In this document: piece by piece, positions 1 through 6,085 of the stretch
How the letters are laid out: each line of letters starts with the position of its first letter
How positions within the stretch are numbered: position 1 is the stretch's first letter
Origin: Sphingobacteriaceae bacterium
Lineage (GTDB): Bacteria; Bacteroidota; Bacteroidia; B-17B0; Aurantibacillaceae
Reading direction: 5' to 3'
Length of the DNA stretch: 7,034 nucleotides
Assembly (NCBI GenBank): GCA_023251695.1
Contig: JAHEYE010000179.1
Coordinates: 1-7,034, forward strand
Made by a program: the position numbers and the translations under genes
Notes under the pieces: generated by a model
Told to the model about the DNA's origin: nothing
The model's input: the letters and a program-made list of their open reading frames with translations, nothing else
The model's database searches: none

Positions 1-1376
1 ATGAGATTGTAATTTTTTAAAACTTGGTAATCGTATTTTATATTCTGCCCGATTAAAATTTTTGACTCATCCTCAAAAATAGTGCGTAATTTTTCTATGA
101 TTGCCTGTGCTTTTTCTTTTTCAGCCGGAATCGGAACATAATATGCCTCAAAAGGCTTTACTGCGAACGATAAACCAACTAATTCTGCTTCTAATGTATC
201 GAGGCCGGTTGTTTCCGAATCATAACAATATTCTTTAGCTGATTTTAAAACTGAAATTAAATTATTTAATTTTTTATCGTCATCCACCAAAATATAGTTG
301 TGTTCAACATCGGCAATGGTTTTATAATTTGTTTCAGGTTCTCCGTCTTCTGTTTGGGTTGCGGTTGATCCTCCTCCAAAAAAATCAGCGGTGCTGAATA
401 AATCGCCTTGCCCTGCAGATGCTTTTGCTTTGTAAGATATGTTTTCTGCTGATACAACTTCGCTTGTTAATTTTTCTGTCCCACCAATATCTTCTCCGAG
501 TAAATTTTGTGCAAGGCGACGGAACTCTAATTCTTTAAACAGATCACGTAAGGCATCCTTATTAAGATCTTTACGTATTAATTTATCAGCTTCAAATTCG
601 ATCGGACAATCCAGAATAATTGTCGCCAACCATTTTGATTGCAGTGCGAGTTCTTTGTTGTTCTCAACTTTTTCTTTTAGTTTACCTTTTAATTTATCGG
701 TGTTCTCGTATAATTTCTCAATGCAGCCAAATTCTTTTATTAATTTAATGGCAGTTACTTCACCCACGCCGGGAATACCGGGAATGTTATCGGCGGAATC
801 ACCCATTAAACCTAAAATATCAATGAGTTCACCAACATTGCGGATATCCCACCTTTTACAAATTTCTTCAACCCCCAAAATTTCTGCACCATTGCCTAAA
901 CGTGCGGGTTTGTACATAAAAGTGTTAGCATCCACTAACTGTCCGTAATCTTTATCGGGTGTCATCATATAAGTGGTATATCCCAATCCTTCTGCTTTTC
1001 TTGCTAAGGTGCCTATCAAGTCATCCGCTTCATAACCCGGAACCCCGATAGTTTGAATGTTGAAGCCATGAATTAAATCAATGATAAGGGGAATACTTTT
1101 ACGCAAATCCTCCGGCATTTCTTCACGATTGGCTTTGTAGGCTTCAAATTGCGTGTGACGTTCTGTTGGTGCATCGGTGTCAAACACAACGGCAATGTGT
1201 GTTGGTTTTTCTTTATTTAAAATTTCGAGAAGTGTATTGGTAAAACCGAAAATGGCGGAAGTATTGAATCCTTTTGAATTAATACGCGGATTATTGCTGA
1301 ATGCAAAATACGCGCGGTAAATCAAAGCGAAGGCATCGAGTAAAAATAATTTTTTGTCGGTCTCTTTTGTCAACAT
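1..1376 (-). CDS. polA: DNA polymerase I, N-terminal half (partial, runs off left edge)
   Basis: This is DNA polymerase I, which removes RNA primers and fills gaps in replication and excision repair. 458 complete codons are visible; the family is usually about 900-950 aa, so the polymerase domain lies outside the window. Residues ~1-305 are the 5' nuclease: D14 in LLDAFALIYRAYFAF, E116/D118/D119 in GYEADD, D141/D143 in TPDKDYGQLVD, and D193/D196 in MGDSADNIPGIPGVGE, the helix-hairpin-helix. These match the metal-binding acids of E. coli Pol I. A loose Gly/Ser/Thr-rich linker (~310-345) holds QGDLF at 323-327. The 3'-5' exonuclease follows: D386 and E388 in YDSETTGLD (Exo I) and D449 in GQNIKYD (Exo II), so proofreading looks intact as far as it can be seen. 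The ATG at 1376 gives the normal Pol I N-terminus. The gene lies 112 nt after the cyclase-like gene and may be read from it or from an unseen promoter in that gap. Confidence 0.97.
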   Translation of the reverse strand, partial: MLTKETDKKLFLLDAFALIYRAYFAFSNNPRINSKGFNTSAIFGFTNTLLEILNKEKPTHIAVVFDTDAPTERHTQFEAYKANREEMPEDLRKSIPLIIDLIHGFNIQTIGVPGYEADDLIGTLARKAEGLGYTTYMMTPDKDYGQLVDANTFMYKPARLGNGAEILGVEEICKRWDIRNVGELIDILGLMGDSADNIPGIPGVGEVTAIKLIKEFGCIEKLYENTDKLKGKLKEKVENNKELALQSKWLATIILDCPIEFEADKLIRKDLNKDALRDLFKELEFRRLAQNLLGEDIGGTEKLTSEVVSAENISYKAKASAGQGDLFSTADFFGGGSTATQTEDGEPETNYKTIADVEHNYILVDDDKKLNNLISVLKSAKEYCYDSETTGLDTLEAELVGLSFAVKPFEAYYVPIPAEKEKAQAIIEKLRTIFEDESKILIGQNIKYDYQVLKNYNL

Positions 1377-1390
1377 AGTCTATCGGTCTT

Positions 1391-1397
1391 CTCCTTT
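1391..1397 (-). promoter_or_regulatory. possible ribosome binding site of polA
   Basis: The minus strand reads AAAGGAG here, 14 nt before the polA ATG. The match to Shine-Dalgarno is good but the spacing is long, and Bacteroidota generally rely little on this signal. The gap 1377-1488 otherwise shows no convincing terminator after the upstream gene and no exact TAnnTTTG box; the nearest is CATTTTTG, one base off. Confidence 0.3.
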
Positions 1398-1488
1398 AAT
1401 GGTTAGGGCTAGTAAAGAAAATGAATTTATTCCGCCTTAAAAAGAGGTGTTAGTAAATAGCCAAAAATGTTCAAATGAGAGGGAGGAA

Positions 1489-2490
1489 TCACTCTTCGTT
1501 ATAAATTACCTCCATCAGGGTTTGTCCAACCGCTTTTATGGTTTTTTTGTCAATGGTATTGATATCATCTGTTGTGGTATGATGATGCTCGAAGAACTCA
1601 TTTTTCAAATAATTGTAATGCAAAATATCTACGGCAGGAATTCCGGCAATTTTATTAATAGCGATATGGTCATCTGTCATCTCGGCCGATTCTTCATAAA
1701 CAAAATAGTTAGAGTAACCCAATTTGTCGGCGGCATTCCATATTTTATTCACTACATCATTGGCATGAAAAACAGATGCCCCTTCGCGCGGAAAAACGGC
1801 ATCTTTGGCTCCAACCATATCTAATAGAACCGCATATTTCGCTTTATAGCCAAGTTTATGCTTATTGTTCGACCAGTACACAGCTCCCAAACACCAGCTG
1901 TTTGGATCGCCATTATCACCGTAATCTTCAAGGTCAAATAAAATAATATCAATACCAACAGCAGGTTGTTTTTCTTTTAACAGACGGGCAATTTCCATTA
2001 ACACACCAACGCCGCTGGCACCATCGTTAACACCCGGACAAGGTTTTGTTCGGTTAGCAGGAATGGGATCTTTATCCGCAAATGGTCGGCTGTCGTAATG
2101 TGCGCTTAATAAAATTCTTGTTTTAGCTTGCGGATTAAATGATGCAATTACGTTGTCAATGCGCCATTGTTTCCCATCGAAAGTAGTAGTTGTACCGCCC
2201 ATGACTTTTGCATCAGCACCCAGATTTTTAAAATATTTTTCGAAATAAGCAACTGCTTTGTCATGCGATTTACTTCCCGGTACGCGCGGACCCATATCTG
2301 CCTGAAACTTTATGTAAGCGAAAGCTGAATCAGCATTAAAATCAGGAGGAACAACATGTGCTTTTTCAACAACGGTGTTTGTTTTTACAGATTCGCCTGA
2401 AGTTGTATTTTCAACAACGGGTTTTTCAGGTCCGCATGAAACTAAAACCGCGGCTGTTGCAAATAAAAATAATTTCGTTTTTATATTCAT
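1489..2490 (-). CDS. M28-family lipoprotein, probable type II glutaminyl-peptide cyclotransferase
   Basis: Predicted exported lipoprotein of 333 aa that probably converts N-terminal glutamine of secreted proteins or peptides to pyroglutamate, releasing ammonia. The N-terminus has a short basic region, a hydrophobic core and the lipobox LVSC, with lipidated C19 followed by G20. The M28 / animal-type QC fold is marked by SAHYDSRPFAD (H131), GVNDGASGVGVLMEIA (zinc ligand D156), LFDLEDYG (E188 as catalytic base, D189 at the second acidic position), LLDMVGA (D224), TDDHIAI (D273/D274) and HHHTTTDD (zinc ligand H304). D224 and D274 correspond to human QC D248 and D305. The layout resembles the Porphyromonas/Tannerella/Prevotella type II cyclases from memory. 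The ATG at 2490 is preferred: it starts directly at the signal peptide and lies 2 nt after the cysS stop (TAA CA ATG), which suggests coupling. The in-frame TTG at 2505 overlaps cysS and adds five residues with an acidic D before the signal. The alternative is an M28 aminopeptidase; that family's two-zinc set is not clearly ruled out by sequence alone. Confidence 0.85.
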   Translation of the reverse strand: MNIKTKLFLFATAAVLVSCGPEKPVVENTTSGESVKTNTVVEKAHVVPPDFNADSAFAYIKFQADMGPRVPGSKSHDKAVAYFEKYFKNLGADAKVMGGTTTTFDGKQWRIDNVIASFNPQAKTRILLSAHYDSRPFADKDPIPANRTKPCPGVNDGASGVGVLMEIARLLKEKQPAVGIDIILFDLEDYGDNGDPNSWCLGAVYWSNNKHKLGYKAKYAVLLDMVGAKDAVFPREGASVFHANDVVNKIWNAADKLGYSNYFVYEESAEMTDDHIAINKIAGIPAVDILHYNYLKNEFFEHHHTTTDDINTIDKKTIKAVGQTLMEVIYNEE

Positions 2491-2492
2491 TG

Positions 2493-3959
2493 TTAAATCG
2501 ACCAAGTTGCTCCGTCTTTACTGTCCTTTACCTGTATTCCGGCTTCTGTTAATTTATTTCTTATTTCATCGGAGGTTGCAAAATCTTTATTTGCTTTTAC
2601 TTTTGCGCGTAGATCCAAAACCAACTGCATAACTTTTTCGAGCGCCTGATTTGCTTTTCCGTTATCTTCTTCGGCTTTTAATCCCATCACATCAAACACA
2701 AAATGTTTGTAAATACGTTTTAAAATATCAATATCGTTTTGGGTTAAAGTAATGCGTTTATCATTGGCGGAATTAATAATGCCGATAGCTTCAAACAAAT
2801 TCGCAATAAGAACGGGTGTATTAAAATCATCATCCATCGCCTCGTAACATTTCTTTTCGAGCGCAGAAATGTTTTCTTTTGATGATGAAGAAGCGATTAA
2901 CGATTGTAATGTTTTATAGCTTTCCATTAAACGGTTGTAGGCTTTTTCGGAACCTTGCAATGCCTCGTCGCTGAAATCAAGTGTACTTCTGTAATGGGTT
3001 TGCATCATAAAGAAACGGACACACATCGGATCATAACCTTTGCTTAATAATTTATGATCGCCTCCAAATAATTCCATTGGTAAAAAACTATTGCCCGAGC
3101 TTTTGCTCATACGCGCGCCGCCAACGGTAAGCATATTCGTGTGCAGCCAATAAGTGGAAGGGCTCTTTCCGCAATAAGCGATACTTTGGGCAATTTCATT
3201 GGTATGATGCGTGGCTTGCAAATCCATTCCACCACCGTGAATATCAAAACGCTCTCCTAAATATTTTGTACTCATAGCCGAACATTCAATGTGCCAGCCG
3301 GGAAATCCCATCCCCCACGGACTAGGCCATTGCATTAAATGCTCAGGCTTTGCTTTTATCCAAAGTGCGAAATCCAATCTTCCTTTTTTCTCGTCTTGTC
3401 CGTCGAGTTCGCGTGTGTTTTCCAACAAATCATCTAATTTCCGATTCGTCAACTCGCCGTAGTTATTTGCTTTCGCGTATTTTTCAACATCAAAATAAAC
3501 GCTGCCATTAATTTCGTAGGCGAATTTGTTTTCAATTATCTTTTTTGTGATTTCCTGCTGTTCGATGATATGCCCGGTAGCTGTTGGTTCAATATTTGGA
3601 GATAAGGTATTGAACAAGGCCATCACTTCCCTGAAACCAACGGTGTACTTTTGTACAATCTCCATGGGTTCTACCTGAAGTACTTTAGCTTTCTTTGCAA
3701 ATTTATCATCACCTTCATCGCGGTCACCTTCTAAGTGCCCTGCATCGGTTATATTGCGCACGTAACGCACTTTGTAGCCCAAATGAAGTAAATACCGGTA
3801 AATAATATCGAACGACATAAACGTACGGCAATTACCCAAATGCACGTCGCTATAAACGGTTGGTCCACAAACATACATGCCTACTAAATGAGGGTTCAGC
3901 GGCGTAAATTTTTCTTTTTTACGCGTGAGGGTATTGTATAAATGCAAATTGTGCTCCAT
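2493..3959 (-). CDS. cysS: cysteinyl-tRNA synthetase
   Basis: Class I aminoacyl-tRNA synthetase that charges tRNA-Cys with cysteine using ATP, in the cytoplasm. The 488-aa product is close to the family's usual length (E. coli 461). The HIGH motif is present as HLGN at 40-43 and KMSKS as RMSKS at 283-287. The cysteine-selective zinc site is complete: C31 in YVCGPTVY, C226 in GWHIECSAMS, H251 and E255 in THHTNEIAQ; the last three sit exactly 17 residues after their E. coli counterparts. The C-terminal ~150 residues form the helical DALR/anticodon-binding part. ATG 3959 (MEHNLHLYNTL) fits family N-termini; an in-frame TTG at 3992 would add 11 residues reaching into the upstream terminator and is rejected. 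Because that terminator sits directly before the gene, a promoter must lie in about 3960-3990. The only candidate is TTTCTTTG at 3968-3975, one base off TAnnTTTG and without a good -33 box. The cyclase-like gene follows after 2 nt. Confidence 0.98.
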   Translation of the reverse strand: MEHNLHLYNTLTRKKEKFTPLNPHLVGMYVCGPTVYSDVHLGNCRTFMSFDIIYRYLLHLGYKVRYVRNITDAGHLEGDRDEGDDKFAKKAKVLQVEPMEIVQKYTVGFREVMALFNTLSPNIEPTATGHIIEQQEITKKIIENKFAYEINGSVYFDVEKYAKANNYGELTNRKLDDLLENTRELDGQDEKKGRLDFALWIKAKPEHLMQWPSPWGMGFPGWHIECSAMSTKYLGERFDIHGGGMDLQATHHTNEIAQSIAYCGKSPSTYWLHTNMLTVGGARMSKSSGNSFLPMELFGGDHKLLSKGYDPMCVRFFMMQTHYRSTLDFSDEALQGSEKAYNRLMESYKTLQSLIASSSSKENISALEKKCYEAMDDDFNTPVLIANLFEAIGIINSANDKRITLTQNDIDILKRIYKHFVFDVMGLKAEEDNGKANQALEKVMQLVLDLRAKVKANKDFATSDEIRNKLTEAGIQVKDSKDGATWSI

Positions 3960-3990
3960 AGCGATACCAAAGAAAGGAATAAATAAAGAC

Positions 3991-4016
3991 AAAAAAAAGA
4001 CGGCATTGCCGTCTTT
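3991..4016 (-). terminator. intrinsic terminator of the downstream MORN-repeat gene
   Basis: A perfect 9-bp stem (3996-4004 with 4008-4016; AAAGACGGC/GCCGTCTTT) around a 3-nt loop. On the minus strand it runs into eight T at 3998-3991. It begins 25 nt after the stop of the 291-aa MORN gene and should end that transcript just before cysS. Confidence 0.9.
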
Positions 4017-4041
4017 AGATAATATTATGAGTTATAAAAAA

Positions 4042-4917
4042 TTACTTTTCGATTTCAGTATCTCCGGCATAAGAACCGTTTTTATAAACCGAGATACGCT
4101 CAAGAATACCATTATCGTTATAGATATAAGCTTTGCCATCCATTAAACGACTATCTTTAAAGACACCGTCTTTGGTAACCTGTTTATTTTTGTTGTAGAG
4201 GATGTATTTACCGTTTAAAACCATAGGTCCTTTTACATCAGCAGGTTTTTCGTCTTTTTCTACAATAGGAGCAGGAGCGGATTTGTCTTCTTTCTTAGCG
4301 ATTTTATCTTTGTTTTCGTAATTTTTGATTGACCCCGGATCAACGTTTCCATTGTTGTAAGTTTTTTCCGCTTTTAATTTCCCGTCCTCATAAAATTCTT
4401 TGATAGTTCCTGATTCTTTGCCTTCTTTAAAATTACCTTGAACGGCAACTTGTCCGTTCTCGTATTTATAAGTCTGTTGACCATCACGTTTTCCGCCTTC
4501 ATTAAATTTAAACTGATGCTGTACTTCTCCGTTCTCATAATATTGTTTCATCTCACCAACCCAACGGTTATTTTTCCATGTTCCTTCTTCCTGAACTTTT
4601 CCGTTTTCGTGAAACATGATGGCGTATCCATCCGGACGACCGTTAGTGTAAGTCACTTTATTTTTAGTCTGGCCATTGCAATAGTACATGATCCAGATAT
4701 CTGTTTTACGGTTTTCGCGGTATTTTCCTTCTTCAACTTTTTGCTCAGGTTTATAACAGTCGCCTTCTTTTTCTTTTCCAAAAACAATCCATTTACCTTG
4801 TTTTTTTCCTGTGGCATCAACCCAATTAGTTGTGTCCTTCCCTTTAATGATGGGCTGCGCTTGTGCGTTTAATAACGTACCTGCAAAAAACAACAAGGTT
4901 ATTAGGATGTGCTTCAT
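4042..4917 (-). CDS. secreted MORN_2 (YwqK-like) repeat protein, paralogue 1
   Basis: A 291-aa exported repeat protein of unknown function. Residues 1-20 are a Sec signal peptide with likely cleavage AQA|Q, leaving Q21 first; LNA|Q, leaving Q19, is the alternative. From about residue 37 on there are 20-25-residue repeats of the type GxxxxGxWxxYYENGxxxxxxxY, recognisable near 64-88, 92-114, 115-138, 140-163 and 164-187, and two more at 234-284 (LNGKYILYNKNKQ and MDGKAYIYNDNG). A Lys/Glu/Pro-rich linker (~201-230) separates the N- and C-terminal repeat blocks. C54 and C80 are the only cysteines in the mature part and are conserved in the neighbouring paralogue, so a disulfide is possible. Similar proteins are often auto-named 'YwqK family antitoxin', but the signal peptide and the lack of a toxin partner argue against that role. 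ATG 4917 is chosen over an upstream in-frame TTG (4953) because it starts the signal peptide. The gene has its own terminator and promoter-like box, so it is probably a single-gene unit. Confidence 0.9.
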   Translation of the reverse strand: MKHILITLLFFAGTLLNAQAQPIIKGKDTTNWVDATGKKQGKWIVFGKEKEGDCYKPEQKVEEGKYRENRKTDIWIMYYCNGQTKNKVTYTNGRPDGYAIMFHENGKVQEEGTWKNNRWVGEMKQYYENGEVQHQFKFNEGGKRDGQQTYKYENGQVAVQGNFKEGKESGTIKEFYEDGKLKAEKTYNNGNVDPGSIKNYENKDKIAKKEDKSAPAPIVEKDEKPADVKGPMVLNGKYILYNKNKQVTKDGVFKDSRLMDGKAYIYNDNGILERISVYKNGSYAGDTEIEK

Positions 4918-4922
4918 TATAC

Positions 4923-4954
4923 CAAATGTAGTAAATACACCCTTACGATACAAC
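4923..4954 (-). promoter_or_regulatory. Bacteroidota-type promoter of MORN paralogue 1
   Basis: The minus strand has TACATTTG at 4923-4930, an exact TAnnTTTG -7 box, and GTTG at 4951-4954, three of four bases of the -33 box TTTG, with a 20-nt spacer. The box ends only 5 nt before the ATG, so the mRNA would be leaderless or nearly so. A promoter is needed here because a strong terminator lies just upstream. Confidence 0.5.
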
Positions 4955-5011
4955 TCAGAAAGGGTAAAAAATCACACATTTAATTAACTTAAAATCAACA
5001 CTTTGATTAAA

Positions 5012-5045
5012 AGAAAAAAAGACGAGTTTCGTCGTCTTTTTTTCT
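5012..5045 (-). terminator. intrinsic terminator between the two MORN-repeat genes
   Basis: A perfect 14-bp inverted repeat (5012-5025 with 5032-5045) around a 6-nt loop, with core GACGA/TCGTC and a run of A on one arm and T on the other. On the minus strand it ends in seven T (5020-5014). It starts 18 nt after the stop of the 297-aa MORN gene. Because A and T runs lie on both sides it could in principle act in either direction, but no plus-strand gene faces it. Confidence 0.9.
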
Positions 5046-5063
5046 AAATTTATCTATAAAATT

Positions 5064-5957
5064 TTAATTTTCTATTTGAGTATCTCCCACGTAAACACCG
5101 TTTTTATATACCGCTATACGGCTTAAAATGCCATTATCGTCGTATATATAGGCTTTACCATCCATTAAACGGTTGTCTCTGAAAACGCCGTCTTTGGTGA
5201 TTTGTTTATTCTTATTGTAGAGAGTTGCCTGTCCGTTAAGAATCATTGGCCCCTTTGGAGCTACAGCTTCGTTAGGTTTTTCATCTTTTGTAACAGTCAC
5301 TTTCGGAGCGTTATCGGCAGGCTCATCTGATTTTTTAACCAATGGTTTTTTAGGCTGGAATTCTTTAATTGAATTTACATCCACAGATCCGTCGGCAAAA
5401 TTTTTCTCCGCTTTAGCGTCGCCATTTTCGTAATATTCTTTGATCACTCCGTTTTCTTTTCCATTTACAAAACTTCCTTCAACAGCAACTTGCCCGTTTT
5501 CGTAAAAATATTTTTGGTTTCCGTCGCGCTTACCGTTTTGATTAAAAACGAATTCGTGCTGAACCTGCCCGTTCTCGTGATACAATTTATAGTTACCTAC
5601 CCAGCGATTAGCTTTCCAGTTTCCTTCTTCCGAAATTTTTCCGTTTTCGTGATACATGATTGCGTAACCATCCGGACGACCGTTAACAAAAGTTAACTTA
5701 TTTTTCATATTACTATTGCAGTAATACTCAATCCAAATACCGGTTTTGCGGTTATCCGAGTATTTTCCTTCTTCAACTTTTTGTTCGGGCTGATAACAGG
5801 TTCCTGGCTTCATCTTACCTGTGATAACCCATTTACCTTGCTTTTTACCCTGTGCGTCAACGAGATTAAAAGTATCTTTCCCAACAACATAGTAATCCTG
5901 TGATTGAGCAAAAGCAACCGTATATAAAAACAGAATTATTAAAGTAAATTTTTTCAT
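5064..5957 (-). CDS. secreted MORN_2 (YwqK-like) repeat protein, paralogue 2
   Basis: A 297-aa exported repeat protein of unknown function, paralogous to its downstream neighbour. Hand alignment without gaps over residues 26-198 gives about 119 of 173 identical, and the last 62 residues about 48 of 62. The linker at ~201-236 is the variable part and is 6 residues longer here, though both keep a KDEKP motif in it. The signal peptide (~1-17, AFA|Q; alternatively AQS|Q at 19/20) leaves glutamine first. Mature features match: a GKDT start block, C54 and C80, PEQKVEEGKY, five YxENG-type repeats and two C-terminal repeats (LNGQATLYNKNKQ, MDGKAYIYDDNG). ATG 5957 begins the signal peptide and is unambiguous. 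The pair probably arose by an old tandem duplication that selection has kept. No catalytic residues or toxin partner are visible; a role in periplasmic or surface binding is only a guess. Confidence 0.9.
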   Translation of the reverse strand: MKKFTLIILFLYTVAFAQSQDYYVVGKDTFNLVDAQGKKQGKWVITGKMKPGTCYQPEQKVEEGKYSDNRKTGIWIEYYCNSNMKNKLTFVNGRPDGYAIMYHENGKISEEGNWKANRWVGNYKLYHENGQVQHEFVFNQNGKRDGNQKYFYENGQVAVEGSFVNGKENGVIKEYYENGDAKAEKNFADGSVDVNSIKEFQPKKPLVKKSDEPADNAPKVTVTKDEKPNEAVAPKGPMILNGQATLYNKNKQITKDGVFRDNRLMDGKAYIYDDNGILSRIAVYKNGVYVGDTQIEN

Positions 5958-5965
5958 TCTATAAT

Positions 5966-5973
5966 CAAATATA
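5966..5973 (-). promoter_or_regulatory. possible -7 box of MORN paralogue 2
   Basis: The minus strand reads TATATTTG, an exact TAnnTTTG match, ending 8 nt before the ATG. No good TTTG is found 19-21 nt further upstream. Placement mirrors that of paralogue 1, which is the main support. Confidence 0.4.
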
Positions 5974-6039
5974 GTGATTTAAGTTTTCAGCGTTTTTGCT
6001 TTTAGCTTAATGGTATCTTTTATTCGATAAACCCGTTAT

Positions 6040-6066
6040 AAAAAGACACACCTATTTGTACGTCTT
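6040..6066 (-). terminator. weak possible terminator after threonine dehydrogenase
   Basis: AAGAC (6043-6047) can pair with GTCTT (6062-6066), extended by 2 bp past an internal mismatch, and the minus strand continues with several T. The stem is much weaker than the other two terminators. It shares their AAGAC/GTCTT ends and lies 20 nt after the stop codon. Confidence 0.3.
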
Positions 6067-6071
6067 ACCAC

Positions 6072-6079
6072 CAAATATA
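6072..6079 (-). promoter_or_regulatory. possible distal -7 box in the dehydrogenase-MORN gap
   Basis: A second exact TATATTTG on the minus strand, 6 nt past the dehydrogenase stop. TTTA lies 18 nt upstream as a poor -33 candidate. If real, it would give paralogue 2 a leader of about 110 nt containing the weak hairpin at 6040-6066. The rest of the gap 5974-6039 shows nothing else. Confidence 0.25.
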
Positions 6080-6085
6080 GTTACA

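Larger units (their letters stand above)
4042..5957 (-). repeat. gene-scale tandem duplication (two MORN paralogues)
   Basis: Two direct copies of a gene of about 0.9 kb, each followed by a GACG-core hairpin terminator and preceded by a TAnnTTTG box. The copies have diverged at synonymous sites, so this is an old duplication and not a recent or assembly artefact. Confidence 0.85.

Noticed and set aside
439..948. A 169-codon plus-strand open frame
   Set aside because: It lies fully inside polA on the opposite strand; the polA frame has clear catalytic motifs throughout, while the plus-strand product is low-complexity Ser/Pro-rich and matches no family I know.
1447..1824. A 125-codon plus-strand open frame near the polA/cyclase junction
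   Set aside because: It is antisense to the well-supported M28-family gene for nearly all its length and shows no recognisable domain or ribosome binding site.
3960..3992. An 11-codon N-terminal extension of cysS from TTG 3992
   Set aside because: It begins inside the T-run of the upstream terminator and adds residues absent from the family; ATG 3959 gives the usual N-terminus.
4159..4173. A hairpin AAAGAC-ACC-GTCTTT that resembles the terminator cores
   Set aside because: It is inside the coding sequence of MORN paralogue 1, encodes the conserved residues around KDGVFKD, has no T-run, and is not preserved as a stem in paralogue 2.
4042..5957. A toxin-antitoxin system, as the common 'YwqK family antitoxin' label would suggest
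   Set aside because: Both proteins have Sec signal peptides, both are the same family, and neither neighbour (cysS, threonine dehydrogenase) is a toxin. No small toxin-like gene fits in the gaps.
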